Assembly: GCA_937951695.1 (NCBI GenBank)
Contig: CALFBL010000124.1
Location: forward strand, 1 to 7,976
DNA length: 7,976 bases
Direction of reading: 5' to 3'
Origin: an uncultured Granulosicoccaceae bacterium
Lineage (GTDB): Bacteria; Pseudomonadota; Gammaproteobacteria; Granulosicoccales; Granulosicoccaceae
The notes beneath the pieces were generated by a model. It did no database searches, was not told the origin of the DNA, and worked only from the letters and a program-made list of their open reading frames with translations. The position numbers were made by a program, and so were the translations under genes. Positions 1 to 6,218 of the stretch are shown here, in pieces (position 1 is the first letter of the stretch; every line of letters starts with the position of its first letter).

Positions 1-1064
1 GGCCAAGCCATTACTAGATCCTTCGGTGGTTGAAAATACACAACGGGCACAGGGCCTACCAATGGATTGCCATCGGGAGCAAACGTAAAGGGGCCGTTGA
101 TGACTTGTTTGATACCCGCATTTTCAAAAGCCGGGAAGTGCTTGAACCCCACTTCCAGTGAGGGTGCGATTCGATCCAGATCCGGTTCGAGCAGTTCGTG
201 GCCAAAATCCCAGGGGGTATTCACCGGCGACCATGGACGGCACGCTTTTTCATAGGTGCCCAGTAACAGTCCGTTGCGTTCCTGTCGGGTGTAGATTTCG
301 CCTTTAAAGTCGATGACACCCACCAGCTCGCGGCCAGAGTCCTGATTAAATTGAACGATCTCGGGCATGTCGTCAGTGAGCAAGTACATATGTTCCATCG
401 CCAGCACCGGCAGTTCAAGACCCACCATGCGTCCCACCTCTCGCGCCCACAAACCGCCCGCGTTGACGATGTGGTCAGTTTTTACAGTGCCTTTTTCGGT
501 GATCACCATCCAAGTGCCGTCGCTGTCTTGCTGCAAGTCGGTGATCCGGTTTCTAAGCTCAATGTCTGCGCCGAGCACCTTGGCGGATTTGGCGTAGGCG
601 TGCGTGGTGCCGGAAGGGTCAAGGTGCCCCTCGACCGGGTCCCACAGCGCGCCGACGAAATGACTTTCGTCCATCAGCGGAAACATCGCCGCCGCCTCTG
701 CTGCGGTGATGAGTTCGGTTTGCATGCCCAGACAGCGTCCTCGGGCGTGGGTCAGTCGTAGGAAATCCATCCGCTCCGGGCTGTCGGCCATCATTACACC
801 ACCGGTCAAATGCAGTCCGCAGGATTGCCCAGAAATTCTCTCCAGTTCATCGTACAGCGAGACGGTGTAGGCCTGCAATTTGGCCACATCTGCATCCCCA
901 TTCAGGGTGTGAAACCCGCCCGCTGCGTGCCATGAAGAGCCTGAGGTAAGTTCCGAGCGCTCTATCAGCAAGACGTCTTTCCAGCCCGCTTTTGCCAGAT
1001 GAAATAAAACCGAGCAGCCCACGACTCCACCACCGATAACCACCGCCTGATAATGGCTTTTCAC
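1..1064 (-). CDS. FAD-dependent oxidoreductase, dimethylglycine/sarcosine dehydrogenase (GcvT-fusion) family, C-terminus outside window
   Basis: About 355 codons are visible without a stop; the 3' part lies beyond position 1. The N-terminus has a Rossmann FAD-binding motif (VVIGGGVVGCS, residues 8-18), an acidic residue ending the second strand (LLIERS, E35) and the signature SGSSWHAAGG (41-50). In rat dimethylglycine dehydrogenase the His of the matching WHAAG motif carries covalent FAD, so H46 probably does here. A late motif (NGPFTFAPDGNPLVGP) is typical of the family. Relatives are about 800 residues long and end in a folate-binding GcvT-like domain, expected outside the window. Members oxidatively demethylate N-methyl amines such as dimethylglycine or sarcosine; the substrate here is unknown. 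I prefer the GTG at 1064 because AGGTG sits 5 nt upstream of it. An in-frame ATG at 1097 would add 11 residues but has no ribosome binding site and would place the argG promoter inside the gene. The gene is divergent from argG. Confidence 0.88.
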   Translation of the reverse strand, partial: MKSHYQAVVIGGGVVGCSVLFHLAKAGWKDVLLIERSELTSGSSWHAAGGFHTLNGDADVAKLQAYTVSLYDELERISGQSCGLHLTGGVMMADSPERMDFLRLTHARGRCLGMQTELITAAEAAAMFPLMDESHFVGALWDPVEGHLDPSGTTHAYAKSAKVLGADIELRNRITDLQQDSDGTWMVITEKGTVKTDHIVNAGGLWAREVGRMVGLELPVLAMEHMYLLTDDMPEIVQFNQDSGRELVGVIDFKGEIYTRQERNGLLLGTYEKACRPWSPVNTPWDFGHELLEPDLDRIAPSLEVGFKHFPAFENAGIKQVINGPFTFAPDGNPLVGPVPVVYFQPPKDLVMAW

Positions 1065-1065
1065 A

Positions 1066-1093
1066 TTGACACCTATGTCCGAAATCGTATAAC
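1066..1093 (+). promoter_or_regulatory. Sigma70-type promoter driving argG and the downstream block
   Basis: A perfect -35 hexamer TTGACA (1066-1071) is followed after 16 bp by TATAAC (1088-1093), which matches the TATAAT consensus at 5 of 6 positions. Transcription would start near 1100. This is the best promoter-like sequence I found in the window and lies just upstream of argG in the divergent region. It implies a leader of about 54 nt if ArgG starts at 1154, but only about 6 nt if it starts at 1106. Confidence 0.65.
1070..1074 (-). promoter_or_regulatory. Ribosome binding site supporting GTG start of the divergent oxidoreductase
   Basis: Read on the minus strand this is AGGTG, five bases before the GTG at 1064. 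No comparable site precedes the alternative ATG at 1097. The site overlaps the -35 box of the rightward argG promoter, so translation and transcription signals for the two divergent genes are interleaved. Confidence 0.5.
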
Positions 1094-1153
1094 GCATGGA
1101 GTAGAATGAGTCGAGAAACCAAACCCTTCGATTCACCCGGACCCAATCATTTC

Positions 1154-2494
1154 ATGGAAACTATCCTGTTGTCCCTTCCGCTCGGCAAAAAAGTCGGCAT
1201 CGCATTCTCTGGTGGCCTGGACACCTCGGCCGCTATCGCGTGGATGAAAGAGCGGGGCGCATTGCCGTTTGCCTACACCGCCGATTTAGGGCAACCCGAC
1301 GAGAACGATTTTGACGATGTTGCCCGTCGGGCGAAGGCCTATGGCGCTGAGCTTGCTCGTACGGTGGATTGTAAGGATGTGCTGGTGCATCAAGGTCTGG
1401 TGGCGATCATGTGCGGTGCCTTTCACATCGAAAGTGGTGGCAAGCGCTATTTCAACACCACACCGTTGGGCCGTGCCGTGACCGGCACGGTTCTAGTCAA
1501 GGCCATGGCTGAAGATGATGTGAATATCTGGGGGGATGGGTCTACTTATAAAGGCAACGACATCGAGCGCTTCTATCGCTATGGCCTGATGGCCAACGCA
1601 GACTTGCAAATCTACAAGCCCTGGTTGGATCGCGACTTTGTCGCCGAACTGGGGGGGCGCGCCGAAATGAGTGAATACCTCAATAAGCTGGGTCATGAAT
1701 ATCGCGCCAGCGCGGAAAAAGCTTATTCAACCGACGCCAATATACTCGGTGCTACCCACGAAGCGAAGGATCTTGAGTTTCTGGAGAAAGGCATTCGCAT
1801 CGTAGAGCCCATCATGGGTGTGAAGTTCTGGGATTCAGAAGTCGCCATTGACGAGGAAGAGGTGAGTGTTACCTTTGAACAAGGATTTCCTGTGGCGATT
1901 AACGGCCGAGGCTTTGAATCGCAGCTGGCAATGTTTCAGGAAGCGAACCGCATTGGTGGGCGACATGGTTTGGGTATGAGTGATCAGATCGAGAATCGAA
2001 TCATTGAGGCGAAAAGCCGCGGTATATACGAAGCGCCCGGTATGGCATTACTGCATATCTGTTACGAGCGATTGCTCAACGGCATTCACAACGAAGATAC
2101 CTTAGAGAATTACCACATGCTAGGTAGGCGCTTGGGCAAGTTGCTCTACCAGGGTCGATGGTTTGATCCGCAAAGCTTGATGTTGTGCGATACGTTGGAG
2201 AAGTGGGTCGGGCGGTCTGTGAACGGCACTGTCACTGTTGCGCTGCGTCGCGGCGATGACTACACACTGCTAAACACGATCAGCGATAGTTTGACTTATA
2301 AGCCTGAGAATCTGTCCATGGAAGTGGTAGAAGATGAGGCTTTTAGTCCGCTGGACCGCATTGGCCAGTTGTCGCTGCGCAATTTGGACATCGCAGACTC
2401 TCGTGAGAAACTCAAGCGTTACACCGACGATGGTACTTTGCCAAAAGGATCCCACATAAAGGCGCTGATCAATGACGATGCTTCCAAGCCTTGA
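1154..2494 (+). CDS. argG: Argininosuccinate synthase, E. coli-type long form
   Basis: Joins citrulline and aspartate with ATP to give argininosuccinate, the next-to-last step of arginine biosynthesis, in the cytoplasm. The 446 residues align with E. coli ArgG (447) nearly end to end. Visible motifs are the N-type ATP pyrophosphatase loop SGGLDTS (19-25), FNTTPLGRAVTGT (100-112), NIWGDGSTYKGNDIERF (124-140) and ANRIGGRHGLGMSDQIENR (264-282). I chose ATG 1154 because the family begins with M-x-TIL-x-LP and because the promoter at 1066-1093 would start transcripts near 1100. An upstream in-frame ATG at 1106 (462 residues) has GGAG 4 nt before it, but its extra 16 residues are Pro/Ser-rich and not part of the family. 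The 3' end overlaps mnmH by 23 bp, suggesting co-transcription and possibly translational coupling. Identity is certain; the start is not. Confidence 0.95.
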   Translation: METILLSLPLGKKVGIAFSGGLDTSAAIAWMKERGALPFAYTADLGQPDENDFDDVARRAKAYGAELARTVDCKDVLVHQGLVAIMCGAFHIESGGKRYFNTTPLGRAVTGTVLVKAMAEDDVNIWGDGSTYKGNDIERFYRYGLMANADLQIYKPWLDRDFVAELGGRAEMSEYLNKLGHEYRASAEKAYSTDANILGATHEAKDLEFLEKGIRIVEPIMGVKFWDSEVAIDEEEVSVTFEQGFPVAINGRGFESQLAMFQEANRIGGRHGLGMSDQIENRIIEAKSRGIYEAPGMALLHICYERLLNGIHNEDTLENYHMLGRRLGKLLYQGRWFDPQSLMLCDTLEKWVGRSVNGTVTVALRRGDDYTLLNTISDSLTYKPENLSMEVVEDEAFSPLDRIGQLSLRNLDIADSREKLKRYTDDGTLPKGSHIKALINDDASKP

Positions 2495-3590
2495 TGAGTC
2501 AAAATTCTCAGAGCTTTTCCTTGAGCAAACGCCCTTATTGGATGTGCGAGCACCGCTAGAGTTTAAAGTCGGTGCTATTCCCAATGCGACCAACTTGCCC
2601 TTGATGAACGATGAAGAACGTCATGAGGTAGGTAAACGCTACAAGGCGAACGGACAAGACGCTGCCATTGAGCTCGGTCATAAGCTGGTTTGCGGCGACA
2701 AAAAAGCGATGCGCATCGAAGCTTGGCAAGCGTTTGTATCAGAACATCCCGGTGGCGCGCTGTATTGTTTTCGTGGCGGTGTACGATCGCGAACCTCGCA
2801 AGTCTGGTTACACGAAGCCGGCAGTGGTTATCCACTGATTGAAGGCGGATACAAAGCCTTGCGTCAGTATCTCATTAAAATACTGGAGCACTGGGTGCCG
2901 TTGGTGCCTGCGATTGTGGTCGGTGGACGCACGGGAACCGGGAAAACCCGAGTGCTGGTAGCGAGTGATCGCATGATCGACCTAGAAGGGCTCGCCAATC
3001 ATCGCGGCTCAAGCTTCGGTGCCACGCTAACACGTCAACCCTCCAATATTGATTTTGAAAACGCGCTGGCTGTTGAGTATTTGAAGCTCGGCACGGAATC
3101 GCTTGAGCGCCCCATTGTGCTGGAAGATGAGGCGCGCATGATCGGGCGGGTGAGCTTACCGATGATACTGCGCAAGCAGTTGGCTGCTGCTCCCGTGGCA
3201 ATTCTTGATGTAGAATTTGACGAGCGTGTCCAGAACGTATTGGAAGACTACGTCATCGATTTAGTCTACGACTACGAACAGCGCGATGGTGATGAAGACG
3301 GTTTAAACGCGTTTTATTACCACCACAAAAACGCCATTGGGCGCATCCAGAAACGCCTTGGGGGTGACAACACCCGGCGCGCACTACTGCTTCTGGAAGC
3401 AGCTTTTGAGAAACTTGTCGGTGCTAGGAATACCACGGGATTTTACCCATACATTGCCTTTTTACTGCAACACTATTACGACCCTATGTACGACTATCAA
3501 ATTGCTGCGAAACAGGATCGAATCCAATTTACTGGAAATGGTGACGCCGTTATCGAATGGGTCGCAAAAAAAGTCGGGCTTGATCTATGA
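2472..3590 (+). CDS. mnmH: tRNA 2-selenouridine synthase (rhodanese + P-loop domains)
   Basis: Also known as SelU/YbbB. It replaces the sulfur of 2-thiouridine at the wobble position of tRNAs (Lys, Glu and Gln in E. coli) with selenium from selenophosphate, by way of a geranylated intermediate. The 372 residues compare with 364 in E. coli. The N-terminal rhodanese domain (about 1-135) contains LLDVRAPLEF (22-31) and the active-site loop YCFRGGVRSR; C99 matches catalytic Cys97 of E. coli. The Walker A motif GGRTGTGKT is at 151-159, followed by DLEGLANHRGSSFG, LEDEARMIG and a C-terminal YYDPMYDYQ motif. Start 2472 has AAAGG 9 nt upstream; ATG 2478 is the alternative and would make the catalytic residue exactly Cys97. 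The gene overlaps argG at its 5' end and shares ATGA with the selD fusion at its 3' end. The adjoining SelD domain supplies its selenium donor, which strongly supports the assignment. Confidence 0.95.
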   Translation: MTMLPSLDESKFSELFLEQTPLLDVRAPLEFKVGAIPNATNLPLMNDEERHEVGKRYKANGQDAAIELGHKLVCGDKKAMRIEAWQAFVSEHPGGALYCFRGGVRSRTSQVWLHEAGSGYPLIEGGYKALRQYLIKILEHWVPLVPAIVVGGRTGTGKTRVLVASDRMIDLEGLANHRGSSFGATLTRQPSNIDFENALAVEYLKLGTESLERPIVLEDEARMIGRVSLPMILRKQLAAAPVAILDVEFDERVQNVLEDYVIDLVYDYEQRDGDEDGLNAFYYHHKNAIGRIQKRLGGDNTRRALLLLEAAFEKLVGARNTTGFYPYIAFLLQHYYDPMYDYQIAAKQDRIQFTGNGDAVIEWVAKKVGLDL

Positions 3591-5797
3591 TCGCAGCCCC
3601 TATCACGCACGACATCGTACTGGTTGGTGGTGGTCATACCCACGCGTTGCTGCTTCGTCGTTGGGCGATGGATCCACTGCCCGGGGTCAGGCTGACGCTG
3701 ATCTCGCGTGATGTATTGACCCCCTATTCAGGGATGTTGCCAGGGTTTATTGCAGGACACTACACGTTCGAAGATGTGCACATCGATCTGTTTCGTTTGT
3801 GCGCCTGGGCTGACGTCAGGTTTATCAAAGCTGAGATGACGGGCATTGACCTGTCATCGAAAACGTTGCAATTGTCGGGTCGGCCAGATGTGGGGTATGA
3901 CATCTTATCGCTCGACACCGGCTCTACCCCAACTCTATCGGTGCCAGGCGCTGCAGAACATGCCACGCCGGTAAAGCCTGTGTCCAGTTTTATCGAACGC
4001 TGGCGTTCGGTGGAGAATAGAAAGCCTGCGAATCTGGGAGTGGTAGGCGCGGGTGCTGGAGGGTTTGAACTAGTTTCGGCCATGGCACATCGTATGAAAC
4101 ATGAGCCAATCAACCTGCATTGGTTTTTGCGTGGCGATACACCGATGTCTGATCGGCCCGGCAAAGTTGGCGAACGAGCCCTGCAAAGTGCCGACGAGGC
4201 GGGCATTAACATTCATACCGGGTTCGATGTAAAGCAAGTCGAGGAGGGTTGTCTTCACGCGGTCGACGGGCGTACACAAGAGTTTGCGGACCTTTTATGG
4301 TGCACAGCGGCTTCGGCGCCGGCGTGGCCGGGCTCAGCAGGGCTTGACACCGACAGTCGTGGGTTTGTTGCAATCGCTGCGACGCTGCAAAGTACCTCCC
4401 ATCCTGATGTGTTTGCCACCGGAGATATTGGGACGCAAATCGATACGCCCAGTGCCAAGGCGGGTGTGTACGCCGTACGTCAAGCCCCGGTGTTGTTTCA
4501 TAATTTACGCGCATTGGTAACCAATAACGCTCTAAAAGCTTACGTGCCGCAAAAGGATTTTCTCTCACTGGTCTCCACGGGTGGCCGGTACGCCATAGGC
4601 AGTCGAAGCGGGGTGACTTTTTCTGGCGCCTGGGTCTGGCGTTGGAAGCATTCCATTGACCAGGCGTTTATGGATAAGTTTATCGATTTGCCCAAGCGCA
4701 CCATGTCCGCGCCGGCAACGGATGCACCTATGCGTTGCTCAGGCTGCGGATCAAAGATACCGGCTGAAGTGTTGCGCGATGTGCTGGCAGATTTTCCGAT
4801 CGTTGAAAATGATCGAGTGAATGTCAGCGTCGGGGTCGCTCAAGGTGACGATGCCGCGGTGTTTACCTGTCGAACTGCCACACTCGTTCAATCGGTCGAC
4901 CAGTTACGCGCAATGCTGGATGATCCTTATGTTTTTGGACGAATCGCAGCTCTTCACGCTTTGAGCGATGCCCACGCGCAGCAATCGATTCCGCATTCGG
5001 CTCAGGTGCTGCTGACCATCCCATTTGCTAGCCCATCAGTAATGGCACGAGAGCTACGCCAACTTATGTTAGGTATTCATTCAGCTTTGCAAGAAGACGA
5101 ATGTACGTTAGTGGGCGGGCACAGCGCTGAGGGCGAAGAGCTTCAAGTGGGTTTAGTGGTGAATGCTGAATTGGCAGAACCTCATGAGTCAGTCGAGTCG
5201 GCCAATAAGGAAACAACTGCCAGTCGCGGTTCTAGCACAGATCGGGAATGGTCAATTATTCTCACGCAACCATTAGGCATTGGTTTGCTGTTCGCCGGTT
5301 TGATGCAAGCCAAAGCTCAGGGTGTGGATGTTGACGCAGCGCTATCGGACATGATGCAAAGTAACGCAAAAGCTGCCAAGATTTGTCGTGGTCAGGGTAT
5401 GCGTCATTGCACCGACGTAACAGGCTTTGGTCTGTTAGGTCATCTGCATAACACGGCCCATCGTGAACAGCTGATCTGTTGTATTCAGCCAGCCGATGTG
5501 CCGGTGATGGCCGGTATCGAGGCCTTAATTCAAGCCGGCGTACAGAGCAGCCTTAGTGAATCGAATCAACTGATTCTGGCGCAACTTATCGGTGCGCAAA
5601 ATTTGAGCAACACGCAAAAAATCGTCTTGACCGACCCGCAAACCGCCGGTGGGTTAGTGACTTGGGTGCCCAAACACAACGTGGATAAGTGTATCGATCA
5701 GCTTCGTGCTGCGGGTTACGAACAGTCGGCTGTCATCGGGCGCGCACGATATATCAATGACAGAACCGACAGCGCAGGTGTGAGCGTGTTGGGTTAA
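3587..5797 (+). CDS. selD: Bifunctional FAD/NAD(P)H oxidoreductase-selenophosphate synthase fusion
   Basis: A 736-residue two-domain protein. Residues 1 to about 370 resemble the pyridine nucleotide-disulfide oxidoreductase/NDH-2 group found N-terminal to SelD (TIGR03169): FAD loop VGGGHTH (13-19), second nucleotide loop GVVGAGAGGFE (151-161) and FAD-binding ATGDIG (277-282). No CxxxxC redox disulfide is visible near the FAD loop. Residues from about 382 form SelD, which makes selenophosphate from selenide and ATP. The catalytic cysteine is C387 in CSGCGSK, with K390 matching E. coli Lys20. GDDAAV (420-425), GGHS, PLGIG, TDVTGFGLLGH (609-619) and DPQTAGG (683-689) are present. Cysteine, not selenocysteine, occupies the active site. 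Differences from E. coli SelD are the Cys19 position as Ser389, SVDQL for TTDFF, loss of the MGG loop after ALSD, and a longer Ser/Thr/Glu-rich loop (about 527-555). The start overlaps the mnmH stop as ATGA, with a weak ribosome site, suggesting translational coupling. Confidence 0.92.
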   Translation: MIAAPITHDIVLVGGGHTHALLLRRWAMDPLPGVRLTLISRDVLTPYSGMLPGFIAGHYTFEDVHIDLFRLCAWADVRFIKAEMTGIDLSSKTLQLSGRPDVGYDILSLDTGSTPTLSVPGAAEHATPVKPVSSFIERWRSVENRKPANLGVVGAGAGGFELVSAMAHRMKHEPINLHWFLRGDTPMSDRPGKVGERALQSADEAGINIHTGFDVKQVEEGCLHAVDGRTQEFADLLWCTAASAPAWPGSAGLDTDSRGFVAIAATLQSTSHPDVFATGDIGTQIDTPSAKAGVYAVRQAPVLFHNLRALVTNNALKAYVPQKDFLSLVSTGGRYAIGSRSGVTFSGAWVWRWKHSIDQAFMDKFIDLPKRTMSAPATDAPMRCSGCGSKIPAEVLRDVLADFPIVENDRVNVSVGVAQGDDAAVFTCRTATLVQSVDQLRAMLDDPYVFGRIAALHALSDAHAQQSIPHSAQVLLTIPFASPSVMARELRQLMLGIHSALQEDECTLVGGHSAEGEELQVGLVVNAELAEPHESVESANKETTASRGSSTDREWSIILTQPLGIGLLFAGLMQAKAQGVDVDAALSDMMQSNAKAAKICRGQGMRHCTDVTGFGLLGHLHNTAHREQLICCIQPADVPVMAGIEALIQAGVQSSLSESNQLILAQLIGAQNLSNTQKIVLTDPQTAGGLVTWVPKHNVDKCIDQLRAAGYEQSAVIGRARYINDRTDSAGVSVLG

Positions 5798-5803
5798 TAT
5801 AAT
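5798..5803 (+). promoter_or_regulatory. Possible internal -10 element before the small exported protein
   Basis: A perfect TATAAT lies immediately after the selD stop codon. No recognisable -35 box exists at 15-18 bp spacing and there is no extended -10 TG, so this may be chance in an AT-rich gap. If real, transcription would begin near 5810. That fits a start at 5832 for the next gene and excludes the upstream ATG at 5802, which overlaps the element. Confidence 0.3.
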
Positions 5804-5817
5804 GAGTCGCATATATT

Positions 5818-5826
5818 GGAGTGGGA
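5818..5826 (+). promoter_or_regulatory. Ribosome binding site deciding the start at 5832
   Basis: GGAGTGGGA ends five bases before ATG 5832. The in-frame ATG at 5802 has only AT-rich sequence before it. Starting at 5832 also places the basic n-region of the signal peptide directly at the N-terminus. Confidence 0.55.
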
Positions 5827-5831
5827 AATCG

Positions 5832-6200
5832 ATGAGAAGTTTGTGGGCGGTGTTGGTGTTGACCATGCTGACGCTCGGTTCAGCTCAAGCGGCAGATGAA
5901 TACCTGGGCTCTTGGGGAGCTGGTAGCACAGAACTCATGACCGTATCGCGCGACGGGGATGCCTACCGTGTACAGATTATTCGCAAAAATGTGGCTTCCG
6001 AATACGAATCTGTCGAGTTCCCGGCCAAGATCGTTGACGGTGTCTTGGTCATCTCCTTCGATCTGGGTAACCTGTCAGCAATGTACGACGCATCCAAAGA
6101 ACTGTTGATGCTCGGTGGTGTGAAGGAATTTAAAAAATTGTCCTCAGAGCAAGCGGCTGTAAAAAAAGTCAGCTTGCAAGAGAGGCTCAGTGAAAAGTGA
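5832..6200 (+). CDS. Small exported protein of unknown function
   Basis: I do not recognise a family. The 122-residue product starts with a clear Sec signal peptide: MRS, a hydrophobic core of about 13 residues (LWAVLVLTMLTLG), then SAQA with cleavage likely after A20. There is no lipobox cysteine and no cysteine in the mature chain, so it is probably a soluble periplasmic or secreted protein of about 102 residues. The mature part starts with a short EYLGSWG motif and alternates hydrophobic and polar residues through about residue 95, suggesting a small beta-rich fold. The tail is Lys/Glu-rich and probably helical. An alternative start at 5802 would add 10 residues but lacks a ribosome binding site. 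It lies between selD and the ureohydrolase in the same orientation with short gaps, so it is probably co-transcribed; its role is unknown. Confidence 0.75.
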   Translation: MRSLWAVLVLTMLTLGSAQAADEYLGSWGAGSTELMTVSRDGDAYRVQIIRKNVASEYESVEFPAKIVDGVLVISFDLGNLSAMYDASKELLMLGGVKEFKKLSSEQAAVKKVSLQERLSEK

Positions 6201-6218
6201 TTCGAAGCACTAAGGCTT

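Noticed and set aside
351..761. A 136-codon plus-strand open frame
   Set aside because: It lies opposite the oxidoreductase coding frame, which has strong family motifs throughout; this is an antisense shadow.
847..1146. A 99-codon minus-strand frame crossing the divergent region
   Set aside because: It is in a different frame from the clear FAD-binding protein and matches no family I recognise.
1094..1153. ArgR operator (ARG box) before argG
   Set aside because: No good match to the TGAAT-AT-rich-ATTCA palindrome; GAATGAG near 1104 is only a partial half-site.
2875..3201. A 108-codon minus-strand frame inside mnmH
   Set aside because: Antisense shadow of the P-loop domain of mnmH; its product is rich in Pro, Ser, Ala and Arg with no recognisable motif.
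3337..3711. A 124-codon plus-strand frame over the mnmH/selD junction
   Set aside because: It lies entirely within two well-supported genes in another frame.
3587..5797. Selenocysteine codon or SECIS element in the selD gene
   Set aside because: The catalytic position is TGC (cysteine), and there is no in-frame TGA before the TAA stop.
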